DNA of 40,346 nt from contig NZ_BCVD01000021.1 of assembly GCF_001591565.1 (NCBI RefSeq), forward strand, positions 1 through 40,346, written 5' to 3'. Positions within the stretch are counted from its first letter, which is position 1, and the number at the start of each line of letters is the position of its first letter. This document shows positions 1-8,438 of this stretch, one piece after another. Made by a program: the position numbers and the translations under genes. Origin of the DNA: Priestia flexa NBRC 15715. GTDB taxonomy: Bacteria; Bacillota; Bacilli; Bacillales; Bacillaceae_H. The notes under the pieces are model-generated. The model made no database searches. It worked only from the letters and a program-made list of their open reading frames with translations, and was not told where the DNA came from.

Positions 1-1
1 A

Positions 2-124
2 GTGCCAATGCCAGAAATGCCAATGCAAGGAATGCCAATGCAAGGAATGCCGATGCAAGGAATGCCAATGCAGGGAATGCCGATGCCAGAAATGCCACCA
101 ATGCAGGGGATGTCGATGTCAGGA
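2..124 (+). repeat. 15-bp in-frame tandem repeat
   Basis: About eight consecutive copies of a 15-bp unit close to ATGCCAATGCAAGGA begin at 2, 17, 32, 47, 62, 77, 92 and 110. One unit (92-109) is expanded to 18 bp. The unit encodes M-P-M-Q-G. The copies at 17, 32, 47 and 62 differ by only one or two bases, which suggests recent expansion by slippage. The array probably continues upstream of the window. Confidence 0.9.
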
Positions 125-292
125 GGAGCAGACTGTGGATGCGGTCAGAAGCCTAGCAATTTGATGCCTGCAATGAATCAAAGTATGAATGCACCACTTG
201 TACAAGGTGAAAACGTACAGATGCCTTCTAAGTCCATGATGCCTATGCATCCAATGCATAGTGCGAATAAGCGAAGTCCCGGATACTTCTAA
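2..292 (+). CDS. Met/Pro/Gln/Gly-rich low-complexity protein, 3' end only (coat-like?)
   Basis: The frame is open from the first bases of the window, so the true start lies upstream and only the C-terminal ~96 residues are visible. They begin with a pentapeptide repeat of the type M-P-M-Q-G or M-P-M-P-E. A short Gly/Cys patch follows (GGADCGCG), then a Met-rich tail ending in RSPGYF. I see no enzymatic motif and no membrane segment. Met/Pro-rich repeat tails occur in spore-coat morphogenetic proteins of Bacillus (for example the C-terminal part of LysM protein SafA), but that is only a resemblance of composition. A strong hairpin terminator follows about 60 bp downstream. The function is not identified. 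Confidence 0.6.
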   Translation: MPMPEMPMQGMPMQGMPMQGMPMQGMPMPEMPPMQGMSMSGGADCGCGQKPSNLMPAMNQSMNAPLVQGENVQMPSKSMMPMHPMHSANKRSPGYF

Positions 293-354
293 TAAAAATG
301 GTTAAAAAGCTAGGATTCTAAAGTTATAGAGTATAATTGTTGCATTTTTATAAT

Positions 355-410
355 AAAAACGTCATGAGAAATAACCAAGTTTTCAACGGTTATACCTGAC
401 GTTTTTTGTT
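355..410 (+). terminator. Rho-independent terminator with nested hairpin
   Basis: A perfect 10-bp stem (AAAAACGTCA at 355-364 with TGACGTTTTT at 397-406) encloses a second 6-bp stem (ATAACC 371-376 with GGTTAT 388-393). A T-run follows. It ends transcription of the repeat-protein gene. Confidence 0.85.
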
Positions 411-503
411 CGTAAGGAAAAAGACATCTTTTCAAGCATGGTACGATATTGAAGAGAGTTTACTATGCTCTAGATTAATGAAGAAGAAAGGATGTTTATT
501 GTA

Positions 504-1193
504 ATGATAGATGTGATTGCGACGACATTGCATGATGCAAAGCTAGCTCAAGAGAATGGGGCAGATCGAATTAGTATTTGCACGAGTATTAATGAAGGTG
601 GCATTACCCCAAGCTATGGGTTAATTAAACAAATAAAAAAAGCGATTACCCTTCCTGTATACGTAATGATTCGACCTCATAATCAGTCGTATCAATACAA
701 TGAAGACGATATTCAAACGATGGTTCATGATATCGAAGAAGCAAGGAAACTGGGAGTGGAAGGAGTAATCTTGGGCTGCTTAACGTCAGAGAAAACCATT
801 GATGAAGAGACGTTAAAAGCTTTACTAAGTGCTTCTAAAGGAATGGATGTGACGTTTAACTTAGCTTTTGATGACTTACATAATCAAGAAGAAGGGCTTC
901 GAAAATTATTGAATTATCCAGAAATAAAGCGGGTTATGACGTCTGGAGCTGATAAAAGTGCGTTAAACGGAATTCCACAAATCAAAAAAATGTTGCGTCA
1001 AATGAGAAATGAAAATCTTATATTTGTCGGAGCTAAGGGGTTAAAACCAGAAAATTTACAGGCTTTTCTATCGGTTACCAATCTAACAGAAGTATGCATT
1101 GGAGCAGGTATACGAGTTAATTGCCAATATACACAGCCAATAAATGAGAAAAGTGTGCAAAAAGCAAAAGAAATTATGAATAAAATGCAATAA
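504..1193 (+). CDS. cutC: CutC family protein (divergent)
   Basis: This is a TIM-barrel protein of the CutC family, historically linked to copper homeostasis, with the biochemical role still unclear. Family landmarks are visible: ENGADRISIC near the N-terminus, EGGITPSYG, a MIRP strand, GVEGVILGCL and a later MTSGAD strand. The usual HRAFD motif reads NLAFD here, and the usual GGGI-type strand reads GAKG, so the presumed ligand pocket is altered. ATG 504 is preferred over ATG 492. The AAAGGA ribosome site (487-492) directly abuts or overlaps 492 but lies 11 nt before 504, and family members start close to this point. The gene stands alone between two terminators. Confidence 0.8.
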   Translation: MIDVIATTLHDAKLAQENGADRISICTSINEGGITPSYGLIKQIKKAITLPVYVMIRPHNQSYQYNEDDIQTMVHDIEEARKLGVEGVILGCLTSEKTIDEETLKALLSASKGMDVTFNLAFDDLHNQEEGLRKLLNYPEIKRVMTSGADKSALNGIPQIKKMLRQMRNENLIFVGAKGLKPENLQAFLSVTNLTEVCIGAGIRVNCQYTQPINEKSVQKAKEIMNKMQ

Positions 1194-1196
1194 GAG

Positions 1197-1230
1197 AAAA
1201 AGTGCTACGAAGTAAAGTAGCACTTTTTTT
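1197..1230 (+). terminator. Rho-independent terminator after cutC
   Basis: A 12-bp stem, AAAAAGTGCTAC (1197-1208) with GTAGCACTTTTT (1217-1228), has an 8-nt loop and is followed by T residues, right after the cutC stop codon. Confidence 0.9.
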
Positions 1231-1304
1231 AGTAGAATCAGCATTAAAAACTGCCAGTTAACACAGATGAGTTTAGGAAAAAATGCATATTTTTAGAAAA
1301 TTAG

Positions 1305-1334
1305 TTGACATTGAAAATCATTATCATTTATCCT
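1305..1334 (+). promoter_or_regulatory. Sigma-A-type promoter of the siderophore operon
   Basis: There is a perfect -35 TTGACA at 1305-1310 and, 18 bp later, TATCCT at 1329-1334 as a plausible -10. The first Fur box lies inside the spacer. The second lies just downstream of the predicted start. A repressor bound at either would block RNA polymerase. Confidence 0.65.
1312..1326 (+). promoter_or_regulatory. Fur box 1
   Basis: TGAAAATCATTATCA differs at one position from the 7-1-7 Fur operator of Bacillus (TGATAATnATTATCA). It sits between the -35 and -10 elements of the siderophore promoter. Confidence 0.88.
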
Positions 1335-1352
1335 TATACATGTAATTAGTAA

Positions 1353-1367
1353 TGAAAATCATTATCA
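1353..1367 (+). promoter_or_regulatory. Fur box 2
   Basis: This is a second, identical TGAAAATCATTATCA, 41 bp downstream of box 1 and 24 bp before the first start codon. Two identical boxes suggest tight, possibly cooperative, iron repression. Confidence 0.88.
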
Positions 1368-1391
1368 TTTAAATAAATAGGAGGATTATTC

Positions 1392-2756
1392 ATGTCTATT
1401 TCAATAACAAATCAATCTACAAACGAAGCGTTACTTTCACAGCAAGAACTTCGAGAATCGAATGCAAGATCTTATCCAAGAAGAATTCCAATTGCTATTC
1501 AAAAAGCGGAGGGAGTCATCATCACAGATATGAACGGCAAAGAGTATATTGATTGTTTAGCAGGAGCAGGCACTTTAGCGCTTGGTCATAATCATGAAGT
1601 AGTCCATGAAGCGATTCAACAGGTACTAGCTGATCGTATTCCTTTACATACATTAGATTTAACTACGCCGGTTAAAGAAGCGTTCGTAGATGAGTTGTTT
1701 GCAAGTTTACCAGCTAATTTTGCCCAAAAAGCAAAAGTGCAGTTTTGTGGACCTACGGGTGGAGACGCCATTGAAGCAGCGTTAAAGCTTGTAAAGACGG
1801 CTACGGGGAACCGCACAATTTTATCGTTCCAAGGCGGCTACCATGGTTCTACTCACGGCACATTAAGTATTAGCGGAACAACAAGCCCTAAAGAGCGCAT
1901 TCATGCTTTAGTTCCAGATACACATTTCTTACCTTATCCTTACGAATATCGTTGTCCTTTTGGAATCGGTGAAGGTGGTCATGAAGCAATTAGCACATAC
2001 ATTGAAAACTTATTAGACGATCCAGAAAGCGGTATTGTTAAACCAGCAGGAATTGTAGTTGAAGTTGTTCAAGGTGAAGGAGGTTCAGTACCTGCTCCTA
2101 TCGCGTGGTTGAAAGAGCTTCGTCGTATCACAAAAGAGCGTCAAATTCCGTTAATTATTGATGAAGTGCAAACTGGAATTGGTCGAACGGGTAAAATGTT
2201 TGCTTTTCAGCATGCTGATATTGAACCCGATGTTCTTGTGCTGTCAAAAGCAATCGGGGGTAGCTTACCACTATCTGTTGTTGTATACGATAAAGCGTTG
2301 GATCAGTGGGAACCAGGTGCTCATATTGGAACTTTTCGTGGTAATCAGCTCGCAATGGCAACGGGAAAAGCAACGCTTAGCTTTGTGAAAGAGCATGCTT
2401 TAGATGCACATGCGCATGATCTTGGAATTTACATGCAAATGCAGTTAAAGGCCATCCAGTCCAATAGCTTTTCTATTGGAGATGTTCGTGGTCGAGGGTT
2501 AATGATTGGAGTGGAAATCATCGATTGGTCTAAGCCGGCAAATAAGATTGGAACCCATCCTGGAAATGGAGAGCTAGCGAAGGTGATTCAGCAAGAGTGC
2601 TTTAAGCGAGGGGTTATCCTAGAAGTTGGAGGCAGACATGGAGCAGTCATTCGCTTATTACCACCTTTAATTTTAAGTCAAGCTCAGGCTGATGATGTGC
2701 TAGAGCGCTTTAAAGAAGCGGTAAAAGCAGCAGAAGCTAAGTGGGTGACAAGGTAA
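1392..2756 (+). CDS. L-2,4-diaminobutyrate:2-oxoglutarate aminotransferase (RhbA-like)
   Basis: This is a class III PLP aminotransferase of 454 residues, the usual length for diaminobutyrate aminotransferases. It should convert aspartate semialdehyde to L-2,4-diaminobutyrate using glutamate, the first step towards 1,3-diaminopropane. The PLP Schiff-base lysine is K286 in LSKAIGG. The aspartate that contacts the pyridine nitrogen is D257 in DEVQTGIGRTG. The phosphate-binding segment GPTGGDAIEAALK is intact. AGGAGG at 1379-1384 lies 7 nt before the ATG. It is the first gene behind two Fur boxes, and the next gene starts one base after its stop. Its pairing with a decarboxylase and NIS synthetases supports the siderophore role over other class III functions. 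Confidence 0.93.
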   Translation: MSISITNQSTNEALLSQQELRESNARSYPRRIPIAIQKAEGVIITDMNGKEYIDCLAGAGTLALGHNHEVVHEAIQQVLADRIPLHTLDLTTPVKEAFVDELFASLPANFAQKAKVQFCGPTGGDAIEAALKLVKTATGNRTILSFQGGYHGSTHGTLSISGTTSPKERIHALVPDTHFLPYPYEYRCPFGIGEGGHEAISTYIENLLDDPESGIVKPAGIVVEVVQGEGGSVPAPIAWLKELRRITKERQIPLIIDEVQTGIGRTGKMFAFQHADIEPDVLVLSKAIGGSLPLSVVVYDKALDQWEPGAHIGTFRGNQLAMATGKATLSFVKEHALDAHAHDLGIYMQMQLKAIQSNSFSIGDVRGRGLMIGVEIIDWSKPANKIGTHPGNGELAKVIQQECFKRGVILEVGGRHGAVIRLLPPLILSQAQADDVLERFKEAVKAAEAKWVTR

Positions 2757-2757
2757 G

Positions 2758-4281
2758 ATGGAACAAGATTATCAACAATGGTTTCTATCTAAGGACAATC
2801 AAAGCGTAAGAACGTATAAGCAGTTAATGAATCAGTCTATAGAGATGATTTCGAACTATTATGAAACAATTGAAAAGCCTTATCATCATTGGGAGCTAGA
2901 AGATCGCTTTGAACACTTTAATGATGAAATGACATTCAAAGAAAATGGACGTGCGTTCGCAGAACTGAAAGAGTCAATAGAACAGCTTGTTTTAAGGCAT
3001 TCTCTGCATATTTCTCATACTGGAGCAATGGCGCATTTGCATTGTCCACCAGCTATACCTGCTTTGGTCGCAGAAGTCTTTATCACAGCTCTCAACCAAT
3101 CGATGGACTCTTGGGACCAAAGTCCAATTGCGACTTATATAGAAGACGCAGTTATTAAAGAGTGCGTTAAACAAATCGGCTATGAAGAAACCGCAAGTGG
3201 CGTATTTACAAGCGGTGGCACGCAGTCAAATTATATGGGGATGCTACTAGCTCGCAATGATTATTGTAAGCGAAAGCTTAAAGCAAATGTACAGGAAGAA
3301 GGTCTACCCCCTGAAGCAAATAAACTGCGAATCTTTTGTTCTGAAAAAGCGCACTTTACGGTTCAGCAATCCGCTGCGCAGCTTGGTTTAGGGATGAATG
3401 CAGTTATTCCAGTTAAAACAAATGAGCGCTACGAGATGTGCATGGATGATTTATGTGCAAAGATAGAGCTTTCGAAAGAAAGTGGAGAGCTTCCGATGGC
3501 CATTGTAGCCACAATTGGAACCACTGATTTTGGAAGTATTGATTCTCTTCATGATATTCATCAACTGGCAGCAACTTATGATATGTGGGTTCATGCCGAT
3601 GCTGCGTATGGAGGCGGCCTGTTGTTTTCAAAAGCTAATAGACACCTAGTTCAAGAGTTAAAGCTTGCAGACTCTATTACGATTGATTTTCATAAATGGT
3701 TTTATCAGCCCATTAGCTGTGGTGCTTTCTTTGTGAAAGCTGAAACAGCTTTTCAGCATATTCAGCTTTATGCAGATTACTTAAATCCAGAAGAAGATGA
3801 GCATCTTCACCTTGTTAACCGCAGTATTCAAACAACTAAACGGTTTGATGCTCTCAAAGTTTGGCTAACGTTTCAAATGATGGGCACATCAGCCTTTGGT
3901 AAATTGATTGACCAAACTATTCAAAATGCGAGACAGCTAGCTGGATACTTACAAGAAAATTCAATGGTTAAAGTTATGAACGAACCGATGATGAACGCTG
4001 TTGTATTTAAGTATCAGTGTAAAAGGCTAGCGAAAAGTGCGGAAAATCAAAAGTATATTGAAAATAAGATTAATACAATGATCCAGCAGCAGTTATATGA
4101 AAAAGGAACGTATATTATAGCGAAAACAAAAGTAAACCAAGAAGCATGTTTAAAAGTAACAATGTTGAATCCAATGATTGAGTTAGAGAACCTAAAACAA
4201 CTTATAAAAGAAGTGATTCAGCTTGGAAACGAGTTGGAGCAGAAGGAGGAAGCATTACGTGAATGCGCAACAATCAGCTAA
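2758..4281 (+). CDS. L-2,4-diaminobutyrate decarboxylase (RhbB-like)
   Basis: This is a group II PLP-dependent decarboxylase (507 residues) that should convert diaminobutyrate to 1,3-diaminopropane, the amine backbone of schizokinen. The PLP lysine is K313 in DFHKWFYQP, and the HADAAYGGG motif supplies D281 for the pyridine nitrogen. TSGGTQSNYMG, typical of the family's phosphate site, is present. The start is one base after the previous stop with only a weak ribosome site, so translational coupling is likely. The 3' end overlaps the next gene by 23 bp. The aminotransferase/decarboxylase pair and its order match rhbA-rhbB of the rhizobactin 1021 cluster. Confidence 0.93.
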   Translation: MEQDYQQWFLSKDNQSVRTYKQLMNQSIEMISNYYETIEKPYHHWELEDRFEHFNDEMTFKENGRAFAELKESIEQLVLRHSLHISHTGAMAHLHCPPAIPALVAEVFITALNQSMDSWDQSPIATYIEDAVIKECVKQIGYEETASGVFTSGGTQSNYMGMLLARNDYCKRKLKANVQEEGLPPEANKLRIFCSEKAHFTVQQSAAQLGLGMNAVIPVKTNERYEMCMDDLCAKIELSKESGELPMAIVATIGTTDFGSIDSLHDIHQLAATYDMWVHADAAYGGGLLFSKANRHLVQELKLADSITIDFHKWFYQPISCGAFFVKAETAFQHIQLYADYLNPEEDEHLHLVNRSIQTTKRFDALKVWLTFQMMGTSAFGKLIDQTIQNARQLAGYLQENSMVKVMNEPMMNAVVFKYQCKRLAKSAENQKYIENKINTMIQQQLYEKGTYIIAKTKVNQEACLKVTMLNPMIELENLKQLIKEVIQLGNELEQKEEALRECATIS

Positions 4282-6001
4282 TTTTATTACAATGCAAAAT
4301 GTAGTGAACTGCTATGTCAGAGAAACAGGAAAGGGGAAATGGATAAAAGTAGGGGAAGGTGAAGAACTTATTTTAACCCTGGAAAAGCAGCCCGTCACGC
4401 TCTATTTCCCAGCTTATTATCGTTCTCTAACAGGGCGTCATTTATTAAACGAGCAAATGGCATACCAAGTAGAAGGTCATCAGCGCCAGGAGCTAGATTT
4501 GTTAACGCTATTAGCGCTGCTAATGAAAGAAGTAACGGAAGACTTGCTTCAAATAAACGAATTGATTGTTCGCGTGCTATTAAGCTACGAAAATATGAAG
4601 CAATTTATCGAAGTGAGACAAGCGGAACTTCAAGAGTGTTACGGGGCTGATAAAAGCTTTTTACAATCAGAACAAGCACTTTTAATTGGACATCAGCTTC
4701 ATCCAACCCCAAAAAGCAGACAAGGCATTTTGCCTGAAGAAGAAACAATATTTGCTCCAGAGCTAAAGGGGAAGTTTCAACTACACTATTTTTACGCAGA
4801 AGCTTCATTGGTCAAAGAGGGGTCTGCGCTGGAACAAGCAAGGTTAGTTATTAAAAAGCAGTTGGTAGAAGATGAAGAAGTATCAGATGAATTCAAAACT
4901 AACTATTGCCAAGACGATGAGAATGTATTGATTCCAATGCATCCACTTCAAGCAAGATATTTACTTGGGAAATCAGAAGTTTGTGATTGGATTCAAAGCG
5001 GGAGACTTTCATATCTAGGTCCTCAAGGGCAAGCGTTTTATCCTACTTCTTCTGTACGAACTGTATATAACTCAAGCGCAGACGTCATGTATAAGTTTTC
5101 GATACCAGTAAAAATTACAAATTCACTTCGAGTCAACAAACGAAAAGAGCTGTACCGAGGTGTAGAGGTAACGGAACTTTTACGTGCTGGTTTAGAAGAA
5201 GAGCTACAAATTTATCACCCTGCTTTTCACATTATTAAAGATTTTGCATACGTAACGCTTGGTGAAGAAGAGATTGGCTTTGAGGTTGTGATTCGAGAAA
5301 ACCCTTTTAAAGGCTCACAAGGTGATTCAACGACTCTTTTAGCGAGTTTATGTCAAGATCATGTGTATCGTCATCATACACAGCTTCAAGAGATTGTTCA
5401 TCGTTTAGCCAAAGCTGAAAATCGATCACTGGAAGCTGTTAGTCAAGATTGGTTTAAGCAGTATTTAGACATTTCATTAAAGCCAATGATGTGGCTGTAT
5501 ACAGAAAAAGGAATTGCGCTTGAAGCTCATCAACAAAACTCGATTATCAAATTGACAAAAGAAGGCTATCCACAAGCGTTTTATTATCGTGATAACCAAG
5601 GATATTATTTTATGCGCTCTAAACAAGAAAGCCTCAAAAAGCTTGTCAAAGACTTGAATCAGATGAGCGATACAGTTTGTGATGATGCGGTTGCTGAAGA
5701 AAGATTCCGTTATTATGTTATCTTTAATCATTTATTTGGTTTAATTAATGCTTTTGGTACAAGTGGACTAATTGAAGAAAGCAAGTTGATTGAACAGATG
5801 CGTACGGTCATTTCAGAATATGCAAAGAATGATCATACAAATCTAGTCAAGAGTATGCTTTCTCAAGAGAGCTTGCCTTGCAAAGCCAATTTATTAACGC
5901 GCGTTCATGATATGGATGAACTAGTTGGAAGTCTAGAAACACAATCTGTTTACGTAGACGTTACGAATCCGCTTGCGGTTCTAGAAGGTGTATATAAATG
6001 A
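4259..6001 (+). CDS. IucA/IucC family NIS siderophore synthetase 1 (RhbC-like)
   Basis: This is an NRPS-independent siderophore synthetase that adenylates a citrate carboxyl group and condenses it with an amine. Family signatures are IPMHPLQ (from I225), PTSSVRT (from P262), and EAHQQN (H424-N427) near the ATP/citrate site. At 580 residues it is close to RhbC and IucA. The open frame extends upstream, but GTG 4259 is chosen: AAGGAGG at 4243-4249 is 9 nt ahead, giving a start NAQQSANF and a 23-bp overlap with the decarboxylase. The stop overlaps the next ATG. Whether it makes the first (citrate) or second (citryl-monoamide) condensation cannot be told from sequence alone; by gene order it matches RhbC. 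Confidence 0.9.
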   Translation: MNAQQSANFITMQNVVNCYVRETGKGKWIKVGEGEELILTLEKQPVTLYFPAYYRSLTGRHLLNEQMAYQVEGHQRQELDLLTLLALLMKEVTEDLLQINELIVRVLLSYENMKQFIEVRQAELQECYGADKSFLQSEQALLIGHQLHPTPKSRQGILPEEETIFAPELKGKFQLHYFYAEASLVKEGSALEQARLVIKKQLVEDEEVSDEFKTNYCQDDENVLIPMHPLQARYLLGKSEVCDWIQSGRLSYLGPQGQAFYPTSSVRTVYNSSADVMYKFSIPVKITNSLRVNKRKELYRGVEVTELLRAGLEEELQIYHPAFHIIKDFAYVTLGEEEIGFEVVIRENPFKGSQGDSTTLLASLCQDHVYRHHTQLQEIVHRLAKAENRSLEAVSQDWFKQYLDISLKPMMWLYTEKGIALEAHQQNSIIKLTKEGYPQAFYYRDNQGYYFMRSKQESLKKLVKDLNQMSDTVCDDAVAEERFRYYVIFNHLFGLINAFGTSGLIEESKLIEQMRTVISEYAKNDHTNLVKSMLSQESLPCKANLLTRVHDMDELVGSLETQSVYVDVTNPLAVLEGVYK

Positions 6002-6597
6002 TGGTACTGGCTCAAAGTGACTACCCTATTACAGTATGGGATACCAACACAAAAAAAGAAATTACGTTTCGCTATGTAACGTTTGAACAAGATTTTGACC
6101 GCTTGCATAGCTGGATGCATCAAGACCACGTCATTCCGTTTTGGAATTTGGACAAGCCAAGAGCCGAGTATGCCTCTCATTTAAAACGTTTTTTAGCGAA
6201 CAAACATCAGCAATTATTAATTGGTGAAATAGATGGGCAAGCGATGAGCTACTGGGAGTCGTATATCGTCTCCCAAGATCTAATCCGTCATTATTATGAC
6301 TATGAAAAAGGAGATCAAGGCATTCATCTATTGATTGGCGAGCCAAATTATCTTGGCAAGGGGTTTATTTATCCATTAATGCTAACGCTCATGAAGAGAA
6401 TGTTTGAAGTGCCAGAAACCAAGCGTATTATGGCTGAACCGGATATTCGAAATGAAAAGATGATTTATGTTTTTGAAAAGTGTGGATTTCAACAGTTAAA
6501 GACGGTAGATCTTCCTGATAAAACAGCAATGCTTCTTTATTGTCAACAAGAAGTGTTTGAAAGTAGGTGGAACGCATGGATTCAAGGAGAATTTTAG
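5998..6597 (+). CDS. GNAT acetyltransferase for hydroxamate formation (RhbD/IucB-like)
   Basis: A 199-residue acetyltransferase of the AlcB/IucB siderophore type is encoded here. It should acetylate N-hydroxy-1,3-diaminopropane to give the hydroxamate arm. The acetyl-CoA site is visible as GEPNYLGKGF, followed by the late GNAT strand with MAEPDIRNEKMI and EKCGF. An N-terminal WMHQDHVIPFW segment is typical of this subfamily. It is shorter than E. coli IucB but the size expected for RhbD. ATG 5998 overlaps the preceding TGA, and ATG 6001 is an alternative. GAAGGTG lies about 8 nt upstream. Its 3' end overlaps the monooxygenase gene. Confidence 0.87.
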   Translation: MMVLAQSDYPITVWDTNTKKEITFRYVTFEQDFDRLHSWMHQDHVIPFWNLDKPRAEYASHLKRFLANKHQQLLIGEIDGQAMSYWESYIVSQDLIRHYYDYEKGDQGIHLLIGEPNYLGKGFIYPLMLTLMKRMFEVPETKRIMAEPDIRNEKMIYVFEKCGFQQLKTVDLPDKTAMLLYCQQEVFESRWNAWIQGEF

Positions 6598-7859
6598 AGG
6601 TTATTGGAGTGGGCATTGGGCCATTTAACCTTGGCCTAGCAGCTTTATTAGAAGAAACAGAATACTCATATAAATGCTTTGATCAAAAGTCTCAGTTTAA
6701 CTGGCATCCGGGTATGCTTTTAGAAGGAGCTACGCTACAAGTTCCGTTTATGGCGGACTTAGTGACAATGGTTAATCCGTCCAGCCCGTATAGCTTTTTA
6801 CGTTATTTACACGAGCATGCGCGATTGTATCAGTTTTATTTCTTTGAAAAATTTCATATTCCACGAACTGAATATAATCACTATTGTCAATGGGTGGCTA
6901 GTCAGTTAAAAGGGCTACAATTCAACAGTAAGGTTCAGAAAATTGAAATAGAAGAAGAGCAGCTATATAAAGTAATAGTTGAGGAAGATGGTGAATCAAC
7001 TGCTTACTACGCGAAAAATGTAGTAGTAGGGGTAGGTACAAATCCAACCGTTCCAGCTGATTTTAAAGATTTGCAAAATAATCGATTCTATCATTCGGCT
7101 TGCTATAAGCAAAATCGTGATGAAACAGTTAAAGCTCGTCATATTACGGTCGTTGGTTCTGGGCAAAGTGCCGCTGAAGTTGTGTATGACTTGTTGCAAC
7201 ATCAAGAGGAAAACAACTATGAACTCCATTGGTATACAAGGTCTAAAGGGTTTTATCCAATGGAGTATTCAAAGCTCGGGTTAGAGCATTTTTCACCAGA
7301 ATACACGCGTTATTTCTATCACTTAAATCAGGATAAAAAAAGAGATGTGTTAAAAAATCAAGCTCTCTTATATAAAGGAATTAGCTTTGATACGATTGCT
7401 GACATTTATGAACATTTGTATGAACGAACCGTTGGTGGAAAAGCTTCTCCTATTCATATGCAAGCACTAACGGAGGTTCAAAGTGTTAGTCGAGAAGAAA
7501 CTGGCTATAAACTCACCCTTTATCAATATGAGCAAGATGAAGTGAAAGAGTTGAAAAGTGATGTTGTTATTATGGCTACAGGATATGCTAGCAGCTTTCC
7601 ATCATGCTTAGAAAGTTTACAATCTCATCTACTAGTTGATGAAAGTGGGCAGTTGCAAATTGATGAGCAGTTCAAAGTCAGGACTCAACCCGTTGAAGCC
7701 AATTTGTTTATTCAAAATGGAGAACTTCATACACACGGCGTGGGAGCTCCAGATTTAGGGCTTGGTCCTTACCGGAATGCGATTATTATTAATCAAATTA
7801 CAGGAAAAGAAATTTATAAAGTTTATAGTAAGAATGTATTTCAACAGTTTGGTGTGTAA
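6576..7859 (+). CDS. L-lysine/diamine N6-monooxygenase family hydroxylase (RhbE/IucD-like)
   Basis: This is an FAD- and NADPH-dependent N-hydroxylating monooxygenase of 427 residues. It should hydroxylate one nitrogen of 1,3-diaminopropane. Visible sites are the FAD motif GVGIGPFNL (G11-L19), the NADPH motif GSGQSAAE (from G194) and the late ATGY motif (A334-Y337). ATG 6576 is preferred to GTG 6567 because AGGTGG (6565-6570) is then 5 nt upstream and the protein starts just before the nucleotide-binding strand. It overlaps the acetyltransferase by 22 bp. The next gene, a half-MFS, begins 6 bp after its stop. Confidence 0.92.
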   Translation: MDSRRILEVIGVGIGPFNLGLAALLEETEYSYKCFDQKSQFNWHPGMLLEGATLQVPFMADLVTMVNPSSPYSFLRYLHEHARLYQFYFFEKFHIPRTEYNHYCQWVASQLKGLQFNSKVQKIEIEEEQLYKVIVEEDGESTAYYAKNVVVGVGTNPTVPADFKDLQNNRFYHSACYKQNRDETVKARHITVVGSGQSAAEVVYDLLQHQEENNYELHWYTRSKGFYPMEYSKLGLEHFSPEYTRYFYHLNQDKKRDVLKNQALLYKGISFDTIADIYEHLYERTVGGKASPIHMQALTEVQSVSREETGYKLTLYQYEQDEVKELKSDVVIMATGYASSFPSCLESLQSHLLVDESGQLQIDEQFKVRTQPVEANLFIQNGELHTHGVGAPDLGLGPYRNAIIINQITGKEIYKVYSKNVFQQFGV

Positions 7860-7865
7860 AGTAAA

Positions 7866-8438
7866 ATGATTCGCTCGTGGATTATATTTACGTGCTTGTT
7901 TATGACGGTGGTGTCAGAAGTTCTTCTGTCACCTTTTTACCCCCAATTTTTCACGGATTTCTTTCAAGTTAATGGCTTACAGGCAACATCCTTATTTATT
8001 ATTTGTTGTCGAATAGTCGTCATTATTATGACACCAATTTGGGGGTTGCTTTTAAAAAAGTGGAAGATTGAAAAAGTAAGCGTCTATGCTCTTGTTAGTA
8101 TATCCATTTGTAAATGGATGTTGAATGAAAGCAGCAGCTTTTCCATGTTTCTAGCTTTTTCACTTCTACTACTTGTATTTCAAAGTTGCCTAATTATCGA
8201 TCTTTATCTGTTTAAGCAAAGCAATGCGGAGACGGTTTCTTATTATAGTTGGATGCTAACGGCACAAAATGTTGGCTTACTTTTAACGCCGCTACTTGCG
8301 CTAATACTTGTTCAAAATGGCAAGCTACATATACCTCTTATTGGTGGTGGAATGGTATTACTGGCAGCAGTTCTATCATTTATCATGGCTCAGCAGAGGT
8401 TAAAATTCTATAAACCGGTAAAGGAGAATAAAGGATGA
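7866..8438 (+). CDS. Half-length MFS-type membrane protein (six TM), candidate siderophore exporter
   Basis: This 190-residue, very hydrophobic protein has about six predicted helices (roughly residues 4-27, 40-63, 72-87, 95-120, 126-150 and 154-173). A short loop GLLLKKWKIEK after TM2 resembles the MFS motif-A loop. Full MFS proteins have twelve helices and ~400 residues, so this equals the N-terminal half. The frame is clean, and the stop overlaps the ATG of the next gene, so no C-terminal half or frameshift is visible downstream. Its place inside the siderophore operon suggests export of schizokinen, perhaps as a homodimer or with another protein. It could also be a truncated transporter kept for operon structure. 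Function is inferred from context. Confidence 0.7.
   Translation: MIRSWIIFTCLFMTVVSEVLLSPFYPQFFTDFFQVNGLQATSLFIICCRIVVIIMTPIWGLLLKKWKIEKVSVYALVSISICKWMLNESSSFSMFLAFSLLLLVFQSCLIIDLYLFKQSNAETVSYYSWMLTAQNVGLLLTPLLALILVQNGKLHIPLIGGGMVLLAAVLSFIMAQQRLKFYKPVKENKG

Noticed and set aside
7866-8438. Possible frameshift splitting a full MFS gene
   Set aside because: No second MFS half occurs in any frame after it; the next gene, an NIS synthetase, starts within its stop codon.
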